The notes beneath the pieces are model-generated. The model ran no database searches. It had not been told where the DNA came from and saw nothing but the letters and a program-made list of their open reading frames with translations. A stretch of DNA of 64,000 bases from a virus. The number at the start of each line of letters is the position of its first letter. Positions within the stretch are counted from its first letter, which is position 1. The stretch is taken from positions 1-64,000 of the IMG/VR virus record IMGVR_UViG_3300003322_000266; one strand, written 5' to 3'. This document shows, piece after piece, positions 16,900-23,973 of this stretch. The position numbers and the translations under genes were made by a program.

Positions 16900-17033
16900 T
16901 CTGAGTCCTTCTCTTCTTCGTCTTCGAGTTCCAGTTCAAGGTAGGCTTGTGCGCACTCGCCGTTGTCGTAGCCGCAACCACAGCCACATATCCACTTCGA
17001 GTACTCGTCATCTGGATCTACGGGCTCCGGCAT
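16896..17033 (-). CDS. Very small Cys-rich acidic protein (45 aa)
   Basis: This 45-residue frame fills the gap between two clear genes exactly. Its ATG at 17033 follows the upstream TAA directly and its TGA overlaps the dNMP kinase ATG (ATGA). It contains CGCGCG at residues 16-21 and a further Cys at 27, a possible metal site, then an extremely acidic tail (ELELEDEEEKDSE). The coupling on both sides makes it a convincing gene despite its size. No family was recognised. Confidence 0.7.
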   Translation of the reverse strand: MPEPVDPDDEYSKWICGCGCGYDNGECAQAYLELELEDEEEKDSE

Positions 17034-17393
17034 TTAGGACTCCCGTTCTGCCTGTGCCTTCTTGACGGCCTTGATGACGGACCCGAGGTCTGCCGTCTTC
17101 GGAATCACGGTCAGCAGAAGACCGATCATGCCCTTGATTTCTTCTCCGGTCGGCTCGTTCTTGAAGCTCATGCCGTTGATGAAGTGCTGGGTGCCATCGC
17201 GCTTCGTGATCACCTGCTTGATCGACCTGTACTTGCGGCCGTCGGAGCTGACCGACAGCTGAGCGATCCAGTGGTGACCATCGGTCACTTGGAACTCGCT
17301 GATGGTCTTGTTCTTCCACGTGACCGGGCCCTTGGCCTTGGTGATCTTCGGACCCTTCTTCTTCAAGTCCTCGGCTTTGGTCTTTGTCGGCAT
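17034..17393 (-). CDS. Unknown 119-aa basic protein
   Basis: A lysine-rich N-terminus (about 1-25) is followed by a small alpha/beta region with aromatic strands (VTDGHHWIAQLSVS). Its TAA is followed at once by the ATG of the 45-aa gene. The basic start and small fold would suit nucleic-acid binding, but there is no family match I can name. Confidence 0.72.
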   Translation of the reverse strand: MPTKTKAEDLKKKGPKITKAKGPVTWKNKTISEFQVTDGHHWIAQLSVSSDGRKYRSIKQVITKRDGTQHFINGMSFKNEPTGEEIKGMIGLLLTVIPKTADLGSVIKAVKKAQAERES

Positions 17394-17394
17394 G

Positions 17395-17592
17395 TCAGTG
17401 CTCCAGTTGATGCAGGATGTGGCGCTTCTTCTCTTCGCGCACGGGATCGGTTCGACGCTCGAACGTGTCGAGAGCTCTGAGCCACTTCAGGTGACGCCTG
17501 AGTCCGTCACGGTCATGACCGAAGAAGTGCTCGACTGGCTTGCTAGTGTCAGAGATCGTCATCGGTCCAGCCCATGGTAGTTCAGGTATCAC
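17395..17592 (-). CDS. Unknown 65-aa basic protein
   Basis: I choose the GTG at 17592 because GAGGA lies 7 nt upstream and the previous gene has just ended at 17603; an internal ATG 30 nt further is the alternative. The product is His/Arg-rich and helical (HFFGHDRDGLRRHLKWLRAL). It stops one base before the next ATG. Function is unknown. Confidence 0.65.
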   Translation of the reverse strand: MIPELPWAGPMTISDTSKPVEHFFGHDRDGLRRHLKWLRALDTFERRTDPVREEKKRHILHQLEH

Positions 17593-17602
17593 TTTCAGTT
17601 CC

Positions 17603-18052
17603 TCAGAGATATCGTTGCCTATATTTAAAGTATAGGTTCGGCACTTCCTTGATGGCGACGAGGTTGAACTGGAACCAGAGTTGACTGTCGCGCATGTGAA
17701 TGAACCAACCGCGGTTCCAATGCCACATGTGGAGAATCTCTCCTGGTTTGAGGCAGAAGTTAGACTTGTACCTGGCCTCTGCCGTATCAAGGCGCTTCCA
17801 CAGCGAGTCCTCATCGTCGTCAGGTCCGACCGAGCACGCTAGCACGAACTGACCAGCACACTCGAGGTACTTGCTTCCAGGTGGGACCGAGAAGCGGACG
17901 AGATGCTGTACGTGCTCATCGATGCCCCAATACTCGGAACCCGGGTTGAGAACCAGCTTTGCCCTCTGGTCATGTGCAAGAGGCCTCGAATCGATGAACG
18001 ACCCAAGGCCTCTCTGGACGACCATTGCTGCTGCGTCGTCCCACTCGATCAT
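17603..18052 (-). CDS. Unknown 149-aa protein
   Basis: The ATG at 18052 overlaps the upstream stop (ATGA), so I do not use longer open frame upstream. The product is beta-rich with aromatic clusters (MWHWNRGWFIHMRDSQLWF near 115-133). It contains an AT-rich near-palindrome in its last codons (17618-17636). No family was recognised. Confidence 0.72.
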   Translation of the reverse strand: MIEWDDAAAMVVQRGLGSFIDSRPLAHDQRAKLVLNPGSEYWGIDEHVQHLVRFSVPPGSKYLECAGQFVLACSVGPDDDEDSLWKRLDTAEARYKSNFCLKPGEILHMWHWNRGWFIHMRDSQLWFQFNLVAIKEVPNLYFKYRQRYL

Positions 18053-18654
18053 AGGATCATGACCGACGGTGGCTTCAGTTGTGCCGTGCCGGAACGTCCG
18101 TGGTTGTAACTCGTCTCCCACTCACGACCGCAGGTGACACACGAGCGACGTTCGCGCCAGATTTCCGGATCGTCGAATCGCCACTCGCCGTCAGGCGTCT
18201 GCATCGGAGAGGCACTGCGGCTGGTCTCGGTCGCGACCTTGACCTTGCACCTGCCGAACTCGGCGCATCGTGACCTCGGCCTCTGCGTCACTGCCGGATT
18301 CGGCGGCCCTTGCTCAACCTTGGTCGCTGCCATGAGCGAGTCCAGATTCTTCAAGATCTGCTCGTAGGTGTGAGCCGTCTGAGGTGCCGTTCCGGTCCAG
18401 AACTGGATGGTGTCTTCGAGCAACGTCCTGTACTCGGTGAGGACGGCGCCCAGGTGGGCGCTCATCTCCAACATCGGCTGATCCGTCGTCTCGTAGTCGT
18501 GCAGCTCGTAGTTGACGTCGTTGAGCATGCGCTTGTAGGCTGCCAGGGCCTCGACCGGGAACGGCTCACGACCGTGCCAGACTTCGATCTTGGTGCTGAT
18601 CAGAGCTCGTGCGTTGTGAAGGTGTTGCACCACGGGTGCGCTGAGCTTGGTCAC
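18049..18654 (-). CDS. Unknown 201-aa protein with C-terminal CxxC
   Basis: The GTG at 18654 overlaps the upstream TGA and follows a GGAGGT site; the longer open frame upstream is Arg/Pro/Ser-rich shadow sequence. The N-terminal 110 residues are helical, the middle is a linker, and the end carries CAEFGRC and RRSCVTCGREW, which could bind zinc. The function is not recognised. Confidence 0.7.
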   Translation of the reverse strand: MTKLSAPVVQHLHNARALISTKIEVWHGREPFPVEALAAYKRMLNDVNYELHDYETTDQPMLEMSAHLGAVLTEYRTLLEDTIQFWTGTAPQTAHTYEQILKNLDSLMAATKVEQGPPNPAVTQRPRSRCAEFGRCKVKVATETSRSASPMQTPDGEWRFDDPEIWRERRSCVTCGREWETSYNHGRSGTAQLKPPSVMIL

Positions 18655-19169
18655 TTGGACCTCCGTTCTTGAAGTTTGCGTCGGAAGGCTTCGACAGCCA
18701 GGCCTTGCCGGAGAACACCTGCCGTGTTGTAGGCCTTGACGCACTGGCGAATGTCTTCGTCGCTGAGGTCGCCCGTCGAGGCGATGACCTTCTCGTCGCC
18801 GCATACCTCGTACTGACGAACCCTGAGGCACAGACCTTCCGGACTTGCGACGATGCCACCCAGCTTGTCCGGCAGCACGTTGTGCTGGAACATGTTCACC
18901 AGTTCTTGTAGCTCTTCTGATGTCGGAGTCCAGGTGTCGGAGCCGGCTTGGAGGTGAAGGATGCGCTGCGTCTTCGTATCCTTGGTCGAGGTCTCGGGTG
19001 GAGGGCTGGTGCCTTCTTCCTTCGCCTTCTTGATCAAGGTCCAGCCGACGTCACGCTTGAACTCGATGATGCCACGGAGCCGCAGAGACTTGAGTCGCGC
19101 CTTGATCGCGTTCCACACCTGCGGATTCTTGTCCGTGTTCAGGGTTCGAGACATCGCAGCCCAGACCAA
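18651..19169 (-). CDS. Unknown winged-helix-like protein, probably missing its N-terminus through a frameshift
   Basis: The frame starts only at a TTG (19169) or ATG (19154) without a good ribosome binding site. Its first residues (LVWAAMSRTLN...VWNAIKARLKSLRLRGIIEF) look like the middle of a small helix-turn-helix domain. The natural beginning is the separate 38-aa frame at 19139-19255, which has a coupled ATG. A -1 shift (one missing base) near 19185 joins them into a smooth protein of about 200 residues. The rest has a linker rich in Thr/Pro/Glu and a C-terminal helical part. Either a sequence error, a true mutation or recoding could explain it. Confidence 0.6.
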   Translation of the reverse strand: MVWAAMSRTLNTDKNPQVWNAIKARLKSLRLRGIIEFKRDVGWTLIKKAKEEGTSPPPETSTKDTKTQRILHLQAGSDTWTPTSEELQELVNMFQHNVLPDKLGGIVASPEGLCLRVRQYEVCGDEKVIASTGDLSDEDIRQCVKAYNTAGVLRQGLAVEAFRRKLQERRSK

Positions 19170-19255
19170 GCGGTCGAGATGCAGCCGACTCGGGTGCCGG
19201 TCTTGATCGCGTTGAGAATCACGTTGTCGATGTATGTGTACTTCTTGGTGGTCAT
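19139..19255 (-). CDS. 38-aa frame, probable N-terminal part of the 18651-19169 gene
   Basis: The ATG at 19255 overlaps the upstream stop (ATGA) like most genes here, so this is where translation would start. The first 24 residues (MTTKKYTYIDNVILNAIKTG and on) read like the first helix of a winged-helix domain; the last 14 look out of frame. Read together with the next frame after a -1 shift near 19185, the protein continues as LHLDRLVWAAMSRTL. No slippery heptamer is visible at the junction. Confidence 0.5.
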   Translation of the reverse strand: MTTKKYTYIDNVILNAIKTGTRVGCISTAWSGLRCLEP

Positions 19256-19872
19256 GCCAGAATCCTCAGTGCTGCGACACGGGCGCTGAAGGTCCACTGC
19301 CCGTTGTCATTGATGTCGGCCTTCCAGCCGCCGTGCCAGAGCATCAGCCGCTTGTCGACCCTGCTGAAGGTGCGCCTGAGCCACGATGGTTCAGAGCCCA
19401 GACGCTCGAGTACGAACTTCTCCTGCCGCTCCATCTCCGCCAGGGTCTCCTGAAAAGAGCGCCAGCCTGGGCTGTTGCAGAAGCTGAGCACGATCTCGGG
19501 CACTTGCAGGAAAGCCCATTGCTTGAACTCGACCAGATGCGGATTGATTTTCTCATCCAGATAGCGAATGAGCTTGACATCATGCGCGTCGAGAGTCGGA
19601 TGACACTCGGTTGCCAGATAGTCGTAGCTCCGCTTTCCGAAGTAGCGATGAGAGGACGCGATCGAGTCAAGAAAGCACTTGATGCCGGCCCTGAGTTTCG
19701 CGTTGTCCATCTCTGAGGTGCCGACCAGCGCCATCATCTCGGTCGCGAGCGCGGGAACATCCCAGTTCCTGTTGTTCTGGTAGCCGGCGAGAAAGCTGTT
19801 GGCGCTCCTCATGAAGCGGGCCGGAATGCCACAGCTGGCATCGAAGCCTTCCGGGTATTGATCTGAGTTCAC
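19252..19872 (-). CDS. Unknown 206-aa protein
   Basis: This mostly helical protein starts at a GTG overlapping the upstream TGA, and its stop overlaps the ATG of the 38-aa frame. It has a Trp-rich C-terminal part (WLRRTFSRVDKRLMLWHGGW). No motif or membrane segment is recognised. It belongs to the run of coupled small genes between 17 and 27 kb. Confidence 0.72.
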   Translation of the reverse strand: MNSDQYPEGFDASCGIPARFMRSANSFLAGYQNNRNWDVPALATEMMALVGTSEMDNAKLRAGIKCFLDSIASSHRYFGKRSYDYLATECHPTLDAHDVKLIRYLDEKINPHLVEFKQWAFLQVPEIVLSFCNSPGWRSFQETLAEMERQEKFVLERLGSEPSWLRRTFSRVDKRLMLWHGGWKADINDNGQWTFSARVAALRILA

Positions 19873-20276
19873 GGGAGTTCCTTGACGGCACCGACGATGC
19901 GGCTGAAAAGAAAGTGGGACACACCGTTGCGATACTTCCAGCCATCGGTGTAGAAGAGTTGTAGTCGGCCCTGACCTCGGTTCATCATTTCGATGAACTG
20001 CTGCTCACCTGCGTCGAGGTGGGACTTGAGCACCGTGTCATCGATCATGTTCACGGACCTGAGGTCGACCTGGAGCATGACCATCGGCACCACGACCTCG
20101 TTGCCTTGAGCCTTCACAGGACGAGATCGGTACATGCTCTCCGCAACCCTGAGCTCGGCACCGACCTTGACACGAGCTCGAGCTTCACGACCAGGCGCCA
20201 CGTACTCACCGTCACGTTCGATCGGGCCAGGTGCTTGCGAAGCGAGCCAGGCCTGCATGTCTTTGATGTAGCCCAC
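19869..20276 (-). CDS. Unknown 135-aa protein
   Basis: This alpha/beta protein starts at a GTG following GGAGG, one base after the upstream stop. The middle (VVVPMVMLQVDLRSVNMIDD) is a likely beta sheet and the end is aromatic and basic. It is coupled to the following gene by a GTGA overlap. No family was recognised. Confidence 0.7.
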   Translation of the reverse strand: MGYIKDMQAWLASQAPGPIERDGEYVAPGREARARVKVGAELRVAESMYRSRPVKAQGNEVVVPMVMLQVDLRSVNMIDDTVLKSHLDAGEQQFIEMMNRGQGRLQLFYTDGWKYRNGVSHFLFSRIVGAVKELP

Positions 20277-20277
20277 A

Positions 20278-20700
20278 TCAGCCTCCGAGGATCAGGAGCT
20301 GACGAACCTTCGATCCATCGGCCCCGAGGAATTGCTGCAGCTCGGTGATCTGACTCGGCGTCATCTGGCAGGAGCCTTGGTCGACGATGACCAGGCTGTA
20401 GACACGCATCCGTTCATCGGGTACCGCGAACGCGTGATAACAGGCCTGGTTGGTCGCGTAGTGACCGAAGCCTTCCTTCGCCTTCCAAGAGCCAAGGAGC
20501 GCGCAGGCGTCCACATCCTCATTGAGGCGCTTTCCGATCCAGGTCGTGGCACCGGACCTGGCGCCCAGGTTCAGGGTCACGGTACCGAAGTCACGCAGGA
20601 AGCGCCAGTCGTTGTTCACGTGCGCGAGTTCATCGACCTTCAGCCGATTGACGTTCAGCACCTGGGCTACTACGGCTGCAAAGAAGTCTTGCGATCTCAT
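20278..20700 (-). CDS. Unknown 140-aa protein
   Basis: The ATG at 20700 overlaps the upstream stop; the open frame further upstream lies in the previous gene and is low-complexity. The N-terminus is helical (DFFAAVVAQVLNVNRL), the C-terminus reads as strand-helix-strand (VYSLVIVDQGSCQMTPSQI). It ends with a Gly-Gly tail (LLILGG). No function is recognised. Confidence 0.7.
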   Translation of the reverse strand: MRSQDFFAAVVAQVLNVNRLKVDELAHVNNDWRFLRDFGTVTLNLGARSGATTWIGKRLNEDVDACALLGSWKAKEGFGHYATNQACYHAFAVPDERMRVYSLVIVDQGSCQMTPSQITELQQFLGADGSKVRQLLILGG

Positions 20701-20969
20701 TTCATTCTCCGTGCACGTTTGCGGAACGTGTAGATGCGTCTCATCAGCATCATCTGTCCCGCTTTGGAAAGATGGGTGGGTGACTTGCGCTCTGTTGCCT
20801 GGGCCTCTCGCATCCGGTCGACTTCGAACTGCATGTGATCGACGGCACGTGCCAGGTCGGTGTTGACTTCGACCAGCATTGACCAGATGAACTTGAGTCC
20901 GTAGACGATGGCCAGGAAGGCAACGAGTACCAGACACGAGAGTAGGGTTCTGGACAGATCAGCTGCCAC
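20697..20969 (-). CDS. Small single-pass membrane protein (90 aa)
   Basis: The chosen GTG at 20969 lies 7 nt after GGAG. One strongly hydrophobic stretch spans about residues 8-30 (LLSCLVLVAFLAIVYGLKFI); a helical, probably cytoplasmic region follows and a basic end (RKRARRMK). This is typical of small phage inner-membrane proteins; lysis, superinfection exclusion or host-membrane roles cannot be separated from sequence alone. It overlaps the upstream gene by 11 nt. Confidence 0.7.
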   Translation of the reverse strand: MAADLSRTLLSCLVLVAFLAIVYGLKFIWSMLVEVNTDLARAVDHMQFEVDRMREAQATERKSPTHLSKAGQMMLMRRIYTFRKRARRMK

Positions 20970-21186
20970 CGTAGGACTCCTTCGGCTCTTCGTTGCTGAG
21001 GAGCGCGTGCTCGCATGCAAGCTTGAGTGCAAGGATGGACTCTCGGGTCGTGAGACTGATCGACTGGTTGTAGGCCATGAGGTTCAACTTAGGATTCTGG
21101 TAGTTCGGGCTGGAGAGGTCCTGTGGGCAAGCACTCACCAACATGTTGGCGCCCGGATCAAGAATGAATGCCTTTGGTTCTGCCAT
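20959..21186 (-). CDS. Unknown 75-aa protein
   Basis: Two ATGs stand side by side (21189 and 21186); the second is better spaced from the AGGGAG site. The small protein has a proline-containing N-terminal half and a helical C-terminal half (ESILALKLACEHALLSNEE). No family was recognised. Confidence 0.65.
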   Translation of the reverse strand: MAEPKAFILDPGANMLVSACPQDLSSPNYQNPKLNLMAYNQSISLTTRESILALKLACEHALLSNEEPKESYGGS

Positions 21187-21196
21187 CATAACTCCC

Positions 21197-21391
21197 TCAG
21201 CTGTTCTCACCACAGTACATGCAGGTGCCGGCGATCACTCCATCGCTAGCCTTGCAGTGCGGACATTCAATGACCGGAGTTTCGGCCACCGTCTTCTTTG
21301 ATCCGAAGATCCGGTCGTAGCCTTCACGATACGCATCGGTCACGGCCTTCGAAACCAGCTCGTCGCCGGTCACGTCGTTCTTACTCGTCAT
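21197..21391 (-). CDS. Small protein with C-terminal zinc ribbon (64 aa)
   Basis: The ATG at 21391 follows a GGAGGAG region; the longer frame upstream lies within the previous gene. The N-terminal 40 residues are helical, and the end carries CPHC...CMYC, a classic zinc-ribbon spacing. It follows directly after the Lar-like gene. Function is unknown. Confidence 0.68.
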   Translation of the reverse strand: MTSKNDVTGDELVSKAVTDAYREGYDRIFGSKKTVAETPVIECPHCKASDGVIAGTCMYCGENS

Positions 21392-21392
21392 C

Positions 21393-21755
21393 TCATGCTC
21401 CTCCAGTGGCGGGCACCCGCTTGTTCCAGCGCTCGAAGACGCCACCGAGAGTGCCCTTCGGGCCCATGGCACCGCAGTCACAGCAGACACAGCGGTACGA
21501 GTCCGCGACCGCAGGCTGACCTTCGTAGCTGACCCCGAGCGACTGGGAGCCGCAATAGGGACAGGACACAAGGTCATGCTTCTCGTCCGGAACTGACACA
21601 CCCATCTTGAACTCCTTCCACCTGACTTCAGGTGATGCGAACGGAATGGACATCGGCTTTGGGATTGGTGACCTATACTCGGACCCGAACAGCTGGTTGA
21701 AGAGTTCGGGGTCGCCGATCCACACCCACTCAGACCCGAAGCAACCCCAGTACAT
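21393..21755 (-). CDS. Lar-like restriction-alleviation family protein
   Basis: Residues 60-120 follow the Lar family pattern: SCPYCGSQSLGV, then a strand, then CVCCDCGAMGPKG and a closing FERWNKRV, matching the CPFCG...C..CGA.GP...A...WN+R signature. Family members from Rac prophage and many phages modify or alleviate host type I restriction. The N-terminal 55 residues are an extension not usual in the small Lar proteins. The start has a short gap after a small membrane-protein gene. Confidence 0.75.
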   Translation of the reverse strand: MYWGCFGSEWVWIGDPELFNQLFGSEYRSPIPKPMSIPFASPEVRWKEFKMGVSVPDEKHDLVSCPYCGSQSLGVSYEGQPAVADSYRCVCCDCGAMGPKGTLGGVFERWNKRVPATGGA

Positions 21756-21757
21756 GG

Positions 21758-21952
21758 TCAGCTCTTCGTGTTGAGGACAATGCCAGATAGACCTGCTCCG
21801 GATAGGATAGCGCTGAAAAGCAACTGGACGATCAGTCGATGGCTTTCGTCCGAGCCGGGAACCACTGCTGAGAGTCCCACAGCTGTGGTGATCAGGAATC
21901 CGATGCCTGTGAACATCATGATGGCATAGATAGTCAAAGATGCGGTCTTCAC
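21758..21952 (-). CDS. Small membrane protein with two predicted TM segments (64 aa)
   Basis: Two hydrophobic segments span about residues 5-30 and 40-60, with a short polar loop (PGSDESHRL) between them. The GTG start lies just after the stop of the clamp-loader gene. Small two-TM phage proteins may be holins, antiholins or membrane modulators, but this one is far from the lysis genes, so no function is assigned. Confidence 0.7.
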   Translation of the reverse strand: MKTASLTIYAIMMFTGIGFLITTAVGLSAVVPGSDESHRLIVQLLFSAILSGAGLSGIVLNTKS

Positions 21953-21953
21953 G

Positions 21954-23093
21954 TCAGCTCTCCTTCTTCTTGGCGAGATCGGGCGCGATCACGTCCTTGA
22001 TGTAGCGGTACATGCGAGCCGAGATCAGGGCGCCGGCTTCGACCGTGAACTGCATCGACTCCGACTTGATCTGAACCGCAGTCTCTGCCAGAGCCGCGAA
22101 GTGTCCGAGCGTCGGCTTGTAGCCCTTGAGGCCTTCGAGTGCCATCCGATTGACCGGAGCCCAGAAGACCTTCGGGTGACGCTTGCCTTCGAGCACCGCG
22201 TTGTTGAGCAGGAACTGTGACGCCCACAGGATCTTGTTGATGACCTGGAAGCCATCGCTGATCTCGAGCACCGCGCGCTGCACCTGCGTGAACTTGCCTT
22301 GAAGAGCCGCCGAGACGATGGTGGCTGCGAGCTTGTCGTCATCACCTTCGGTCGACTGCAGCATCGCCGACAGAGCCTTCTCATCCAGCTTCTTCGGCTT
22401 CGAGTCCAGGCCCGCCCAGTACTCGCTGATAGCCTGCAAGCTCGACGCCACCTGCCGCATGTCGGAGCAGCGCTCGACGAGCCTGGTCACCAGCTCGTTG
22501 TCACGCATGTACACCATGTCCTCGGCCTTGATGATGCGCCGGGCCTGCTTCATCAGGTCTTCCTGCGTGTGCGCCGAGAGTACGAACTGGGTGCATCGGC
22601 CGGCGATGGCCTTGCCCTCGGTCGTGGTCTGGAACTTGCCCGGGTCCATGGAGCAAAGGACCCAGATCGTGTCCTTCGACCCTGAGTCCTCGATGGGCTT
22701 GAGCAGTGCTTGCGCCGCCGGCTTGTTGCCAAGGATCGACTGCGCCTCGTCGATGACGAAGACCTTCTTGACCCCACCCTGCGGCTTGTGCCTCGACACC
22801 TGGATGAGTTCGCGCATGTCATCGATGGTGCGCTGTGATCCGCCGTCGATTTCCTTGTAGAGACCGAGGCGCTGCTGTTCGTCGATCGGCTTGCCGTTGA
22901 TGGCGACGGCCATGCAACGAGCGATCGTGGTCTTGCCGGCCGCGGGTGCGCCGGTGATCAGCACCGCCGTGGGCCACGCACCCTTGGCGACGATGCCCTT
23001 GATCCGGGTCGCCACTTGCTCGTGACCGATCAGTCGATCGAAGCTCTGTGGCCTGTACCGTGTGTGAAAGAGAGTGCTCTGTTGTTGCGTCAT
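21954..23093 (-). CDS. Clamp loader ATPase subunit (DnaX / gp44-like)
   Basis: This AAA+ protein of 379 aa opens with the clamp-loader signature RYRPQSFDRLIGHEQ. Walker A GAPAAGKTT is at 48-56, Walker B VFVIDEAQ at 111-118, and IAGRC near 165 corresponds to the SRC arginine-finger motif. There is no zinc module as in bacterial DnaX, which fits phage and RFC-small-subunit proteins. It would load the DnaN-type clamp of 10372-11454. No gp62-like second subunit was recognised near it. Its leader shares sequence elements with the clamp leader, suggesting co-regulation. Confidence 0.9.
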   Translation of the reverse strand: MTQQQSTLFHTRYRPQSFDRLIGHEQVATRIKGIVAKGAWPTAVLITGAPAAGKTTIARCMAVAINGKPIDEQQRLGLYKEIDGGSQRTIDDMRELIQVSRHKPQGGVKKVFVIDEAQSILGNKPAAQALLKPIEDSGSKDTIWVLCSMDPGKFQTTTEGKAIAGRCTQFVLSAHTQEDLMKQARRIIKAEDMVYMRDNELVTRLVERCSDMRQVASSLQAISEYWAGLDSKPKKLDEKALSAMLQSTEGDDDKLAATIVSAALQGKFTQVQRAVLEISDGFQVINKILWASQFLLNNAVLEGKRHPKVFWAPVNRMALEGLKGYKPTLGHFAALAETAVQIKSESMQFTVEAGALISARMYRYIKDVIAPDLAKKKES

Positions 23094-23130
23094 GTGGTGT
23101 CGCTCGTCTGATGATGTGTTCTATTTATCG
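23094..23130 (-). promoter_or_regulatory. Candidate promoter/leader of the clamp-loader gene
   Basis: Reading on the minus strand, CGATAAATAGAACAC (23130-23116) lies about 30 nt before the ATG, followed by ACGAGCGACACCAC next to the ATG. The order and sequence mirror the clamp leader (11512-11460). There is no strong purine-rich ribosome binding site, which may mean regulated translation. The TAAATA overlaps the stop of the upstream membrane-protein gene. Role is inferred from the repetition only. Confidence 0.45.
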
Positions 23131-23387
23131 TCTGCGTTCTTGCACTCGACCGGACTGCCGTTTACTAACACGAGGTCGTCACGATGCTGAGAGCCCTTGA
23201 AGTAGTGAATGGTCCAGACCTGTCCTTCATGGCATGTGGTCTGGACCGTTGGGACTGGTGTTGGTTCATGCACGTCCGGAGGCAGAGTCAGGATCTTGTA
23301 GATCAAGTAGACGAAGCCAAAGATGGCAGTGACAACGATGAGACCTAGACTCGCATCACCATCTCGTCCAAGCATTGGATCGCTCAT
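23121..23387 (-). CDS. Small single-pass membrane protein (88 aa)
   Basis: The ATG at 23387 lies after a GGGG-type site, just past the stop of the previous gene at 23402. One hydrophobic segment (about 13-33, LGLIVVTAIFGFVYLIYKIL) is followed by a proline-rich stretch and a domain with two cysteines that could sit in the periplasm. No family was recognised. Confidence 0.68.
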   Translation of the reverse strand: MSDPMLGRDGDASLGLIVVTAIFGFVYLIYKILTLPPDVHEPTPVPTVQTTCHEGQVWTIHYFKGSQHRDDLVLVNGSPVECKNADDK

Positions 23388-23401
23388 TTCATCCCCTACC
23401 G

Positions 23402-23701
23402 TTAGTAACGGCCCTTGCCGGGCCCGTGCTGTCTGTACCATGGCTTGTTCTTCGGTCCTGACGGCTTTGGCCTGGGTACCATCACTTCGTCAGCGTGGAT
23501 CGGATTGGTCACGGTCCGAACTCGATAGCCGTTGTGTGCACCGCTACCAGTCATGAACTGGTTGAGGTACGCGAACTGAGTGCAGTCACCAGCATCTACG
23601 ATCCGGACCTTGATCAAGTCATCCGCAGTCGGTACCGTCTGCGATGTGATCGTGACCGGGACTGGATTCCATGGATCGAACGGGTTGTTGCTGGGTGCCA
23701 T
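23402..23701 (-). CDS. Unknown 99-aa protein
   Basis: The ATG at 23701 is well spaced (7 nt) from GGGAG, yet overlaps the end of the preceding gene by 83 nt, a long overlap for this genome. The product has a proline-rich N-terminus (NNPFDPWNPVPVTITSQ) and a basic, glycine-rich C-terminus. Function is unknown. Confidence 0.6.
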   Translation of the reverse strand: MAPSNNPFDPWNPVPVTITSQTVPTADDLIKVRIVDAGDCTQFAYLNQFMTGSGAHNGYRVRTVTNPIHADEVMVPRPKPSGPKNKPWYRQHGPGKGRY

Positions 23702-23972
23702 TCTCGGTCTCCCACCCCTGGAAGTTGAAGGTGATGTTGAAGCTGATCGGATGGCCCGGAGTGTGCTTGTTGTCTGGGTGACTCGACGGCCATGCGCGTC
23801 CGATGACCTTGCCATCATCGTCGTAGACCGGCAGGTACTCGACTTGCTCTCCGGTCTCTGGACACACGGCCTTCTGCCAGGAAACGAAGCAGTCACGAAC
23901 GGTGTACTCGATTCCGTGCCTCGGCAGTCTGGGAAGACCTTCGAAGACCCAACCTTTGGCTTTGTCCACCAT
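23619..23972 (-). CDS. Unknown 117-aa protein
   Basis: This beta-rich protein starts one base after the upstream stop with a good GGAG site. Its first 90 residues look well ordered (GIEYTVRDCFVSWQKAV, FNITFNFQGWETENG). The last 25, which overlap the next gene, look like disordered or out-of-frame sequence, so a frameshift joining it to the next gene is conceivable. Confidence 0.65.
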   Translation of the reverse strand: MVDKAKGWVFEGLPRLPRHGIEYTVRDCFVSWQKAVCPETGEQVEYLPVYDDDGKVIGRAWPSSHPDNKHTPGHPISFNITFNFQGWETENGTQQQPVRSMESSPGHDHIADGTDCG

Positions 23973-23973
23973 C

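Noticed and set aside
18651-19255. Programmed -1 frameshift signal in the winged-helix gene
   Set aside because: No slippery heptamer or strong downstream structure was found at the junction, so a recoding mechanism is not claimed; only the frameshift itself is reported.
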